Positions 23,001 through 26,266 of a stretch of 28,441 nucleotides of DNA are shown piece after piece (the stretch's first letter is position 1; each line of letters starts with the position of its first letter). The notes under the pieces are model-generated. The model worked only from the letters and a program-made list of their open reading frames with translations. It did no database searches and was not told the DNA's origin. This stretch comes from Sperchopsis tessellata (lineage: Eukaryota > Arthropoda > Insecta > Coleoptera > Hydrophilidae): the NCBI GenBank assembly GCA_033557685.1, contig JAWQRN010000556.1, forward strand, positions 1 through 28,441. The letters are read 5' to 3'. The translations under genes were made by a program, and so were the position numbers.

Positions 23001-23451
23001 CTGTGTGTAAATATGATTGATAATTGCAGCTGCATTCTTCGTGCGATAAGCACTTAATATAGGACCATGGCGCCACGTTGTTAACAAGCTGAAAACTAAA
23101 AGCTTCTGCAGTTATTAGAAGTTAATTGTCACTCCCAACTAAATAGCTTTTTCTAACTATTTACACTAAGTAATGCTAAGCTCATATTTACAATCAAATG
23201 TAAAATGGAAATAATTACAGCTGAAAAGCTAACTTTTATCATTTCTAATATGAAAATGCGGAAGAAGGAACAACATAAAAAGCTTCAAAGGGGGTAAACG
23301 TGCACTTACTGTCAAAGTTGAGACTAATCGTAGCGTTGCTTTCTCCCAACTCATTCTTTGCAGTCACTTTGTATTTGCCAGCATCCTCAACTGTGACATT
23401 TTGAATTTCAAGTGTTGCAAAGTACGAGTGTCCATCTTTGTCTATTCTTAA
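646..23451 (-). CDS. bt: Projectin (twitchin/titin-family giant muscle protein), partial, 36 intact exons
   Basis: This spliced minus-strand gene contributes about 1,650 codons to the window. Projectin is a titin-like protein of the insect sarcomere that links the Z band to thick filaments and contributes passive stiffness; its C-terminal kinase lies outside the window. The visible order is half an I-set Ig domain, six more Ig domains, a Lys/Glu-rich tail, a long PEVK-type region of small exons, and an Arg/Ser-rich linker ending in phase 1. That order matches the known N-terminal half of projectin. Exon phases agree at all junctions except three anomalous copies at 8169, 10409 and 10951. Several introns carry ACTAAC branch-point-like motifs 20-30 nt before the acceptor. 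Sallimus/kettin is the main alternative, but its Ig spacing differs. Initiator and stop codons are both outside the window. Confidence 0.85.
794..2326. other. Intron of about 1.5 kb
   Basis: This is AT-rich intron sequence with no supported exon. The only notable element is the AT dinucleotide run near 2021-2052. Confidence 0.65.
2021..2052. repeat. (AT)n microsatellite
   Basis: An uninterrupted alternating TA run of about 32 bases inside an intron, likely length-polymorphic. Confidence 0.95.
2327..2374 (-). CDS. bt: Projectin linker exon with RRPG motif (16 codons)
   Basis: This phase 0-0 exon encodes [25 protein letters not shown] resembles both the LRPGExL exons and the RRPSLADM core of the exon at 646. 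The acceptor is GTAAAG and the donor GTTAGC, a weaker site. Confidence 0.72.
2523..2561 (-). CDS. bt: Projectin linker exon with LRPGE motif (13 codons)
   Basis: This phase 0-0 exon encodes [13 protein letters not shown], a close sibling of the exon at 3076. The acceptor is CCCACAG and the donor GTGAGA. It may be a duplicate used alternatively with its neighbour. Confidence 0.76.
2562..3075. other. Intron with a perfect inverted repeat
   Basis: The intron lies between the two LRPGE exons. It holds a 9-bp perfect inverted repeat at 2785-2808 (CGTATACCA, six-base loop, TGGTATACG). A 71-codon plus-strand frame here has no recognisable product. Confidence 0.6.
3076..3120 (-). CDS. bt: Projectin linker exon with LRPGE motif (15 codons)
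   Basis: This phase 0-0 exon encodes [15 protein letters not shown]. The LRPGExL core recurs in the next exon (2523) and, less exactly, at 2327. The donor is GTAACC and the acceptor CTATTAG. Confidence 0.78.
3255..3449 (-). CDS. bt: Projectin linker exon with RRGS and RRAS motifs (65 codons)
   Basis: This phase 0-0 exon encodes [60 protein letters not shown] and IISDE. RKAS, RRGS and RRAS are three basophilic-kinase-type motifs within about 30 residues. The acceptor is CTCTAG and the donor GTATAT. Confidence 0.85.
3886..4059 (-). CDS. bt: Projectin exon after the PEVK region, KDDYDFD segment (58 codons)
   Basis: This phase 0-0 exon encodes a Lys-rich start ([20 protein letters not shown]) and then [20 protein letters not shown] and [18 protein letters not shown]. 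The Tyr/Asp-rich centre is unlike the elastic repeats. I associate it with the non-repetitive segment that follows the PEVK region in projectin (the N-terminal conserved region). The donor is GTGAGA. Confidence 0.83.
5111..5204. repeat. Degenerate period-21 repeat followed by a hairpin
   Basis: Three diverged units start at 5111, 5131 and 5152 (pattern GGACCxATATTAxAAAAxG or GATCCGTACGAGAAAAAG). The last bases form an inverted repeat, AGATCTG(C)ATTAGGT against ACCTAATCAGATCT, with a short T loop at 5172-5204. Confidence 0.65.
5644..5894. mobile_element. 215-bp insert between 18-bp direct repeats (probable retroposed fragment)
   Basis: AAAACTACTTATTCAATT occurs exactly at 5644-5661 and 5877-5894. 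The left copy is preceded by TT, giving a TT|AAAA-like LINE endonuclease site, so the repeats look like a target-site duplication. The minus strand of the insert has an open frame of about 73 codons from 5876 (for example [20 protein letters not shown]) that I do not recognise. No clear poly(A) tail is present. Confidence 0.45.
5949..5965. repeat. Short AT microsatellite
   Basis: An alternating AT run of about 17 bases within intron sequence. Confidence 0.85.
6554..6688 (-). CDS. bt: Projectin exon at the PEVK/linker boundary (45 codons)
   Basis: This phase 0-0 exon encodes [40 protein letters not shown] and EVDLK. It contains a three-proline run and more hydrophobic residues than the PEVK exons, suggesting a transition to a less repetitive linker. 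The acceptor is TTACACAG and the donor GTAACA. Confidence 0.82.
6818..6850 (-). CDS. bt: Projectin PEVK-region micro-exon (11 codons)
   Basis: This phase 0-0 exon encodes [12 protein letters not shown] consensus GTAAGT donor and an AATAG acceptor support it. Its small size makes it less certain than neighbours. Confidence 0.62.
6851..8168. other. Intron of about 1.3 kb
   Basis: I looked here for a 3n+2 exon that would repair the phase of the exon at 8169 and found none with convincing borders or PEVK composition. It is otherwise plain AT-rich intron. Confidence 0.55.
8169..8238 (-). CDS. KYDP-family exon with out-of-phase end (70 nt), status uncertain
   Basis: The exon reads [20 protein letters not shown] then PHY, a good family match with a normal TTTAAAG acceptor. 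The only nearby donor (TATG|GTAAAA) makes it 70 nt, so it would leave in phase 1. The next recognised exon (6818) would then hit an immediate TGA. Either a partner exon of length 3n+2 was missed, the exon is skipped, it has lost bases near its 3' end, or there is a sequence error. Confidence 0.55.
8789..8863 (-). CDS. bt: Projectin KYDP-family PEVK exon (25 codons)
   Basis: This phase 0-0 exon encodes [20 protein letters not shown] and SEDVP. It ends CCG|GTAAAC with a TTTAAAAG acceptor and an ACTAAC motif at 8884-8889. Its last third most resembles the decayed copy at 10409. Confidence 0.86.
9364..9438 (-). CDS. bt: Projectin KYDP-family PEVK exon (25 codons)
   Basis: This phase 0-0 exon encodes [20 protein letters not shown] and PKLKP, which may serve as the family type sequence. 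It ends CCG|GTAAAA with a TTTAAAAG acceptor and has an ACTAAC motif at 9459-9464. A short opposite-strand frame crosses the same bases and is a shadow. Confidence 0.86.
9708..9770. repeat. Three copies of a 21-bp repeat
   Basis: GTGCCAATTTTT starts at 9708, 9729 and 9750, an exact 21-base period, in the intron just upstream on the + map of the exon at 9841. Confidence 0.85.
9841..9912 (-). CDS. bt: Projectin KYDP-family PEVK exon (24 codons)
   Basis: This phase 0-0 exon encodes [20 protein letters not shown] and EEKP. It is one codon shorter than most members, with a single Asp missing from the acidic run. It ends CCG|GTAAAA with a TTGAAAG acceptor. Confidence 0.84.
10409..10490 (-). pseudogene. 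Decayed or poison KYDP-family exon: stop at codon 2, frameshift
   Basis: Both splice borders are intact (CTTAAG acceptor, CCG|GTAAAT donor), but the second codon is TGA where siblings have CGA (Arg). The conserved Tyr codon is TGC, and the length is 82 nt, not a multiple of three. Family-like reading resumes in another frame as [13 protein letters not shown]. If spliced into the message it would stop translation in the elastic region. It is either a dead exon or a regulated nonsense exon. Confidence 0.78.
10951..11032 (-). pseudogene. Decayed KYDP-family exon: acceptor lost, frameshift
   Basis: The region reads [16 protein letters not shown] in one frame and then ends with a family-like tail ([10 protein letters not shown]) in another, so there is a shift inside the exon. 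Its length, by alignment to siblings, is 82 nt, not a multiple of three. The acceptor position reads AA instead of AG. The next AG upstream on the minus strand is about 68 nt away, at 11100-11101. The donor CCG|GTAATG and an ACTAAC motif at 11047-11052 remain. It is probably skipped and drifting. The exact right edge is inferred. Confidence 0.75.
11593..11667 (-). CDS. bt: Projectin PEVK exon of DGWP type (25 codons)
   Basis: This phase 0-0 exon encodes [20 protein letters not shown] and PENNL. Its [15 protein letters not shown] core pairs it with 13210-13293. The start VKKFD also resembles VRKYD, so the DGWP type is probably a diverged branch of the KYDP family. The donor is GTAATA. Confidence 0.82.
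12402..12476 (-). CDS. bt: Projectin KYDP-family PEVK exon (25 codons)
   Basis: This phase 0-0 exon encodes [20 protein letters not shown] and PVIKP, a standard family member. It ends CCG|GTAATA, the acceptor is TTTAAAG, and a branch-point-like ACTAAC lies at 12495-12500. Confidence 0.85.
13210..13293 (-). CDS. bt: Projectin PEVK exon of DGWP type (28 codons)
   Basis: This phase 0-0 exon encodes [20 protein letters not shown] and DDEPTFMP. The DELEPxxDGWPxxD core is shared with the exon at 11593-11667 and with no other exon here. The tryptophan is unusual in an otherwise aromatic-poor PEVK region. It ends CCG|GTAAAA. Confidence 0.82.
13913..13987 (-). CDS. bt: Projectin KYDP-family PEVK exon, divergent (25 codons)
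   Basis: This phase 0-0 exon encodes [20 protein letters not shown] and [13 protein letters not shown] matches VRKYDPMA of the family, with the aromatic residue lost. It ends CCG|GTATAT, and an ACTAAC motif lies at 14008-14013. With 13210 it forms a KYDP plus DGWP pair that resembles 12402 plus 11593. Confidence 0.8.
14287..14682 (-). CDS. bt: Projectin PEVK exon of tandem five-residue DKP/EKP repeats (132 codons)
   Basis: This 396-nt phase 0-0 exon consists almost wholly of a pentapeptide of form (D/E)K(P/L/K)xx, for example [20 protein letters not shown] and [20 protein letters not shown]. There are roughly 20 or more units before a non-repeat end ([20 protein letters not shown]). The five-residue period equals 15 nt, so it can change length without shifting frame. 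The exon ends in CCG|GTAAAA like the KYDP exons, suggesting shared ancestry at that border. The acceptor is TTATAAG, with a branch-point-like ACTAAC at 14704-14709. A 118-codon opposite-strand frame over it is a shadow. Confidence 0.86.
14683..15940. other. Intron of about 1.26 kb
   Basis: This is AT-rich intron between the DKP exon and the 15941 exon. No exon was seen. ACCCTGTATT at 15171-15180 resembles the terminal motif of some insect transposons, but no element could be delimited. Confidence 0.6.
15941..16018 (-). CDS. bt: Projectin PEVK exon of KYDP type, divergent copy (26 codons)
   Basis: This phase 0-0 exon encodes [20 protein letters not shown] and VTEVNV. The xPKYDPMxYxPEDxPP core makes it the most 5' member of the repeated KYDP exon family that dominates 8169-13987. 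It lacks the CCG|GTAAA exon end of that family and uses GTAATA. The acceptor is TTTTAAAG, as in the family. Confidence 0.83.
16213..16731 (-). CDS. bt: Projectin large PEVK exon, Pro/Glu/Lys repeats (173 codons)
   Basis: This is the largest PEVK exon in the window (519 nt, phase 0-0). It has irregular repeats of about 12-15 residues built on a (S/T)EPExxKK core, for example [20 protein letters not shown] and [11 protein letters not shown] run of four-residue units follows ([15 protein letters not shown]), and the exon ends near [13 protein letters not shown]. It lacks aromatic and Cys core residues, so it is expected to be disordered and extensible. The acceptor is ACATAG, the donor GTATAC, and an ACTAAC motif lies at 16753-16758. 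The open reading on the opposite strand is a composition effect of the Lys/Glu/Pro codons. Confidence 0.85.
16826..16864 (-). CDS. bt: Projectin PEVK-region exon (13 codons)
   Basis: This phase 0-0 micro-exon encodes [13 protein letters not shown], with a consensus GTGAGT donor and a TAG acceptor. It is one of the shortest exons here. Confidence rests mainly on its good donor and correct frame. Confidence 0.68.
16865..17280. other. Intron, 416 nt
   Basis: This is A-rich on the + strand. Two minus-strand frames across it are chance frames in low-complexity sequence. Confidence 0.65.
17281..17340 (-). CDS. bt: Projectin PEVK-region exon with SESRRSS core (20 codons)
   Basis: This phase 0-0 exon encodes [20 protein letters not shown]. 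It shares KSESRRSS with the exon at 17514 and has an R-R-x-S kinase-type motif. The donor is GTATTT, and the acceptor follows an AT-rich tract. Confidence 0.77.
17402..17452 (-). CDS. bt: Projectin PEVK-region exon (17 codons)
   Basis: This phase 0-0 exon encodes [17 protein letters not shown]. It lies between the two SESRRSS exons. Its KNGxD/KDGET-like pattern resembles the IIKNGADAK end of the exon at 19161, though the match is weak. The donor is GTATTA. Confidence 0.75.
17514..17564 (-). CDS. bt: Projectin PEVK-region exon with SESRRSS core (17 codons)
   Basis: This phase 0-0 exon encodes [17 protein letters not shown]. The SESRRSS core matches the exon at 17281-17340, which points to local exon duplication. 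RRSS fits an R-R-x-S basophilic kinase motif. The donor is GTACTC. Confidence 0.77.
17630..17683 (-). CDS. bt: Projectin PEVK-region exon (18 codons)
   Basis: This phase 0-0 exon encodes [18 protein letters not shown]. The RKSS stretch resembles a basophilic kinase site. It is the first of a cluster of four small exons in 400 bases (17281-17683), two of which share a SESRRSS core. The donor is GTATAT. Confidence 0.75.
17777..18020. repeat. Tandem duplication of a 124-bp intron unit
   Basis: Two adjacent units start with TTTTATAAA at 17777 and 17901. They share GTTTTCAGATxCxATGAAAC, TTACAGCATGCA and TTTTAGTGTTTCCAATT in order, with scattered differences. It lies in the intron between the exons at 18258 and 17630. 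Confidence 0.9.
18258..18320 (-). CDS. bt: Projectin PEVK-region exon (21 codons)
   Basis: This phase 0-0 exon encodes [12 protein letters not shown] followed by AEPKKDADK. The acceptor is TTACATTAG and the donor GTGTGT. It is short, charged and without hydrophobic core residues, consistent with a disordered elastic segment. Confidence 0.78.
18402..18488 (-). CDS. bt: Projectin PEVK-region exon, Lys/Glu/Val repeats (29 codons)
   Basis: This phase 0-0 exon encodes [20 protein letters not shown] followed by KKQVEKIEE. It is a nearly pure Lys/Glu/Val segment, the classic E-rich form of titin-like PEVK spring. The acceptor is TTTTTTCAG and the donor GTAAGT. An ACTAAC-type branch-point motif is at 18505-18510. 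Confidence 0.82.
18489..19160. other. Intron, 672 nt
   Basis: AT-rich intron sequence; no exon or repeat was recognised. Confidence 0.6.
19161..19202 (-). CDS. bt: Projectin PEVK-region exon (14 codons)
   Basis: This phase 0-0 micro-exon of 42 nt encodes [14 protein letters not shown]. The acceptor is TTCCATAG and the donor GTACAT. It is supported by frame continuity, splice borders and its position between stronger exons. It has little sequence character of its own. Confidence 0.68.
19277..19345 (-). CDS. bt: Projectin PEVK-region exon, acidic (23 codons)
   Basis: This phase 0-0 exon encodes [20 protein letters not shown] and SDQ. It is strongly acidic and Ser-rich, in contrast to the Lys/Glu tail before it, and could be phosphorylated. 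The acceptor is AATAAAG and the donor GTACAC. An ACTAAC branch-point-like motif lies at 19365-19370, about 20 nt upstream of the acceptor. Confidence 0.78.
19346..19838. other. Intron, 493 nt
   Basis: This intron separates the last Ig exon of the first block from the acidic exon at 19277. No further exon was seen. Confidence 0.6.
19839..20153 (-). CDS. bt: Projectin exon: last pre-PEVK Ig domain with Lys/Glu tail
   Basis: This exon of 315 nt (105 codons, phase 0-0) holds the rest of the seventh Ig domain: [60 protein letters not shown]. Neither canonical disulfide cysteine is present, so the fold must be stabilised by hydrophobic core packing. The domain runs into an extremely charged tail of alternating Glu and Lys blocks, which marks the start of the extensible region. 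The donor is GTAAGA. Confidence 0.87.
20211..20390 (-). CDS. bt: Projectin exon: end of sixth Ig domain and linker to seventh
   Basis: This exon (180 nt, 60 codons, phase 0-0) finishes the sixth Ig domain with [20 protein letters not shown] and [20 protein letters not shown]; the F-strand cysteine is replaced by Leu. A Pro/Lys/Glu linker ([19 protein letters not shown]) then leads to the seventh domain. The acceptor is CTACAG and the donor GTAAGT. Confidence 0.87.
20452..20844 (-). CDS. bt: Projectin exon: most of fifth Ig domain and first half of sixth
   Basis: This exon of 393 nt (131 codons, phase 0-0) continues the fifth Ig domain: [57 protein letters not shown]. The sixth opens with [17 protein letters not shown] and TVIVECK, and its core tryptophan is in [10 protein letters not shown]. 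The exon ends at [14 protein letters not shown] followed by GTAAGT. Confidence 0.88.
20907..21092 (-). CDS. bt: Projectin exon: end of fourth Ig domain and start of fifth
   Basis: This exon (186 nt, 62 codons) starts with [20 protein letters not shown], which carries the F-strand cysteine of the previous domain, and [17 protein letters not shown]. It then opens the next domain with [20 protein letters not shown] and CK. The boundary therefore falls just after the first cysteine of the next Ig domain, not at a domain edge. The acceptor is TATAG and the donor GTAGAT. Confidence 0.87.
21156..21379 (-). CDS. bt: Projectin exon: first two thirds of fourth visible Ig domain
   Basis: This 224-nt exon (phase 1 in, phase 0 out) encodes a [17 protein letters not shown] lead, a [19 protein letters not shown] core and a [13 protein letters not shown] strand. 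The domain is completed by the next exon ([15 protein letters not shown]). Phase 0 at its end begins a long series of phase-0 junctions reaching to 2327. The donor is GTATAT and the acceptor TTGCAG. Confidence 0.88.
21599..21900 (-). CDS. bt: Projectin exon: complete third visible Ig domain
   Basis: This 302-nt exon (phase 2 in, phase 1 out) carries a whole I-set Ig domain. It starts with [20 protein letters not shown] and the first cysteine, then the core tryptophan in [13 protein letters not shown]. The [20 protein letters not shown] segment carries the second cysteine, and ISLNFQG closes the domain. Both canonical cysteines and the tryptophan are present. The next intron is 219 nt. Confidence 0.9.
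21962..22165 (-). CDS. bt: Projectin exon: C-terminal half of second visible Ig domain
   Basis: This 204-nt exon (phase 2 in, phase 2 out) completes the tryptophan and encodes [36 protein letters not shown] and [18 protein letters not shown], then DDKP. The [12 protein letters not shown] stretch is the F strand, with Ala where the second disulfide cysteine normally sits. The acceptor is GCGCAG and the donor GTAAGA. The gap to the next exon is only 61 bases, the shortest intron in the window. Confidence 0.87.
22229..22367 (-). CDS. bt: Projectin exon: N-terminal half of second visible Ig domain
   Basis: This 139-nt exon enters in phase 1, so a serine codon is split across the junction, and it leaves in phase 2. 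A short acidic/Pro linker ([10 protein letters not shown]) leads into [19 protein letters not shown] and then [15 protein letters not shown]. The C-strand tryptophan codon is split with the next exon. FxCxxxGxPxPxxxW is the classic I-set Ig core. The acceptor is ACTAG and the donor GTATGT. Confidence 0.87.
22368..23309. other. Intron, 942 nt
   Basis: This is a phase-1 intron between Ig exons. No exon or repeat was recognised. Base composition is less AT-biased near 22560-22720. Confidence 0.6.
23310..23451 (-). CDS. bt: Projectin exon: C-terminal half of an I-set Ig domain
   Basis: This is the most 5' exon visible (142 nt, enters phase 0, leaves phase 1). It encodes strands D-G of an Ig domain: [16 protein letters not shown], then [20 protein letters not shown] and ISLNFD. 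The ExxAGxYxxxAxN pattern is the I-set F-strand signature, but Val replaces the usual second cysteine. The acceptor is TTTCAG and the donor GTAAGT. The first half of the domain must come from an exon upstream of 28441, because no matching exon was found in the following 5 kb. Confidence 0.85.
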
Positions 23452-24045
23452 CTGAAATTCAAACGAAAACCACATATTACAACTGTCATACAACAACATA
23501 AACATTATTATTTATATGCTCAATCAAAAATGAATACCCACTTAAAGATCCACATACAATCTATATCAATTGCATAACTTTGTGGTGAAAACAGTTTTGT
23601 TATATCTAGACTCTAATTGAAATAGGGTCCAAAAGGAAAGTACCACGGATCATGTTAAATGTTACGGCATTGTTAAAATAGAATTAACCCAATACAGGCC
23701 AGCACTGAGCTTAAAGTCATTGCCACTAAAACTACCCTAGACTATAAGTTTTCATTACCAGCTGAGCAATGATTAGCTAAATTTAGGGAAACCTCTAGTC
23801 AGTAACAACAATTGATATACAAATCTCACTCTCATGCATCTATTTGAAAGTGTTGTTCCATCATTGGAACTGATTCTAGTGACCTTCCATTTCCTAATGC
23901 ATAGCTCTACAACTGAGATAATACACAGGTACAAATACACAGCTGGATGTGTGAATTTTTCATGAAGCAAGTAGGTGTTTTTATATATATTCATTCACTA
24001 TTTATCACTTTCATAACCTGTTATAAAAATGTGATCTGAAAATGA

Positions 24046-24071
24046 AATGAATGAATGAATGAATGAATGAA
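24046..24071. repeat. (ATGA)n microsatellite
   Basis: About six and a half consecutive ATGA units. Confidence 0.93.
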
Positions 24072-25712
24072 AGATTGATTGTTATATTTTTGAAAATCCT
24101 TATTTCTTCTACTAAGAATTTATTAGGTAGGTAAAACAAATATCTGCAACTTGGAAAACCTGTCTCTCATGAGAATACAAGTTGAATCTTCAATTATAAA
24201 AAATGTATAGAAATGCCTAGGATTAATTTGATATATAGCAGGCTTACGACAAATAGGGCCCACATGATAAAAGAGCATTGGAGTCTAAATATAATTAATA
24301 GGTAAGCCTATGTATGCGAATTCAATCACCGGTTGTTATTTAGGTAGAAAATTATAAAAGTCCTTAGCTCCATGAGAAAACTAATGACTTATGACTTTAT
24401 GAATATAATTTGCATGCAATAGAACGAGATTTTATATTTTCAGAAGCTATTTTCTATTTCCTTCAAATTCTTTACAATGACACAAGCAGTTTGTAGGTCG
24501 TACTTTCTTTGCGATTTGGCGCTCCTCCAATTCAATGATTGATTTATAATGGGAAATCAGATAGCCGTAGCAATCAATCATAGATTGCGATGAAGCTATA
24601 AATCAATATAAATCACATCCTTGTCAACAAAATTAAAAATTTCTGTTTTGAGACATTTTAATTGGTACTTATATAGAATTTAATTTAAAATATAGATGCC
24701 TAATCTGACAAGCGGAAAATTTATAATTATTCTACAAGTGTATGGGTTATAATAAATTGTTGTTACGGTTTATTTTAAAAATATTTATTACGATGCTAAG
24801 AAAATTCGTTTATATTTTCAATATAATTTATCCACCTGTTGTTTTTGTTATTCAAACGTAATTTCATCTGGTCCAATGAACTTGAGGTTCAGTTTTGTCA
24901 TCAGTTATCATGTAAGATGACAGTTTTATATTATTGTACGAAATTTAATTGACTAAATTTATTGCTGGTTTAAAAATATAAAATTGGTTTGCCGTTACAA
25001 GATTTAAAGATATTCATTTATATATGGCGTAGGAGACAAGTGATGATTTTTAAATTTTCTCACAGGTCTACAAAATGTTTAATAAATCCTCAGTCAACAT
25101 TTTTTTTACAAGATCATCTGATCTGATGTTTTTTTTAAGAACTTTTAACATTGATTTAGGTACTGTAAACTATATATTTATATATAAGTTGATTTCATGG
25201 AAAAGAACTGAAAAATTACTCGGAGTTTAATTGATAATATCAGAGGAGATTTATCTAAAATTCAAAAATTTACTAGTTGGTGAGAATAATTACATAATTT
25301 TCAAATTTATTTAAAAATAATTGTTTCTTATATTTGTATATACCTGATAATAATAAAGTTTTGTTACAAAAGCAACAACAATTTTAAGATTTTAAAATTT
25401 GTTTAAAAAGATTGTCTTGTATATCTGTGTGTGATTAATAATGCATACTTTTTTGAAATTCAAAATTTTCCTGTGAATTTATTTATTTCACCAAAATTTG
25501 AATTTAATAAAGTCCTAAACAGTGTTCTAGTAAAAGGAAAATATTGTATAACAACTGAAAAAAGTATCAAGATTCATTACAAGTACCAAAGGTAACTTTG
25601 AAAATAACCACAGGAACGAATTGTGACTACCAATTATGTGTTTATGATTAGGTGGTTATGTTTTGCGAAAAAATGGTTGCGAAGAAAAATAAAAAATAAA
25701 ATAAAACTACGT

Positions 25713-25867
25713 GACTCAGCGGTGGCTCGGGTTCGATTCCCAGTCCCGGTGAAAAATCGCAGGGGCTTGGAATTAAATCGAAAAATACAAGATATAAAAT
25801 TAAAAAAATCAGCGCTAGGCTAAATGGCATGTTCCGAGACCAGTAAAATTAAAAAAAAATAAAAATA
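25713..25867 (+). mobile_element. tRNA-derived SINE, 5'-truncated copy
   Basis: The copy begins GACTCAGCGGTGG and contains GGGTTCGATTCCCAGTCCC, which matches the pol III B box (GGTTCGANTCC). It continues through GGCTTGGAATTAAAT and AAATGGCATGTTCCGAGACC and ends in an A-rich tail. The same blocks occur inverted at 26083-26257. The A-box end is missing, so it is truncated. A 66-codon frame across it is a chance frame. Confidence 0.75.
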
Positions 25868-26082
25868 ACTATTGTAAAATTAAAAATTCTGTGGATAAAC
25901 ATTTTGTGGCAGGGGAATAAATAAATAAATGTGGCAAAGTCCATATTTTAACAATGAAGGTCAGTTTTGGTTTAGGTACATTTAGGTGGAATTTTCTTTT
26001 TGATAAACACTAGATGAAAAAGCATCAAATTTGATTTAAAATCCAACTTATATAACCCATATTTTCTTATAAATTTTTAACA

Positions 26083-26257
26083 TTTTTTTTCAATTTTATT
26101 GGCCTCGGCACATGCCATTTCGCCAAGCGCTAAATTTTGTAATTTGTTGCATTGCATGTTTCAATTTAATTCCAAGTCCCTGCAATTTTTCGCCGGGACT
26201 GGGAATCGAACTCGAACCACCGCGGAGTCTTATAGTTGAAGCCCCAACGCTCTAACC
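26083..26257 (-). mobile_element. tRNA-derived SINE, more complete copy
   Basis: On the minus strand it starts near GGTTAGAGCGTTGGGGC (A-box-like) and has GTTCGATTCC (B box, 26202-26211) about 35-45 nt later, a tRNA-like spacing. The body then matches the copy at 25713, and the A-rich end lies near 26083-26090. About 215 bp separates it from the inverted partner. Confidence 0.77.
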
Positions 26258-26266
26258 TAACCTAAC
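26252..26266. repeat. Short interstitial TTAGG-type run
   Basis: CTAACCTAACCTAAC is three units of the insect telomeric pentamer at the 5' edge of the SINE copy. It is too short to indicate a telomere. Confidence 0.6.

Noticed and set aside
19839..23451. Identification as Sallimus/kettin instead of projectin
   Set aside because: Kettin-type Ig domains are separated by regular linkers of about 35 residues. Here the Ig domains are nearly contiguous and are followed by a PEVK region and the [24 protein letters not shown] linker. A search would settle it.
24470..24560. Possible exon on the minus strand (IIELEERQIAKKVRP)
   Set aside because: It is open for only a short stretch, has no convincing donor, does not resemble the missing Ig half-domain, and may be a transposon scrap.
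25623..25823. 66-codon plus-strand frame
   Set aside because: It overlaps the SINE copy and is explained by it.
26190..26257. A tRNA gene
   Set aside because: A- and B-box-like promoter elements are present, but no complete cloverleaf with acceptor stem was found. The same sequence recurs at 25713 with an A-rich tail, so a SINE is the better reading.
26252..26266. Telomere proximity from TTAGG-like repeats
   Set aside because: Only three units, adjoining a SINE inside a gene intron; far too short for a telomere.
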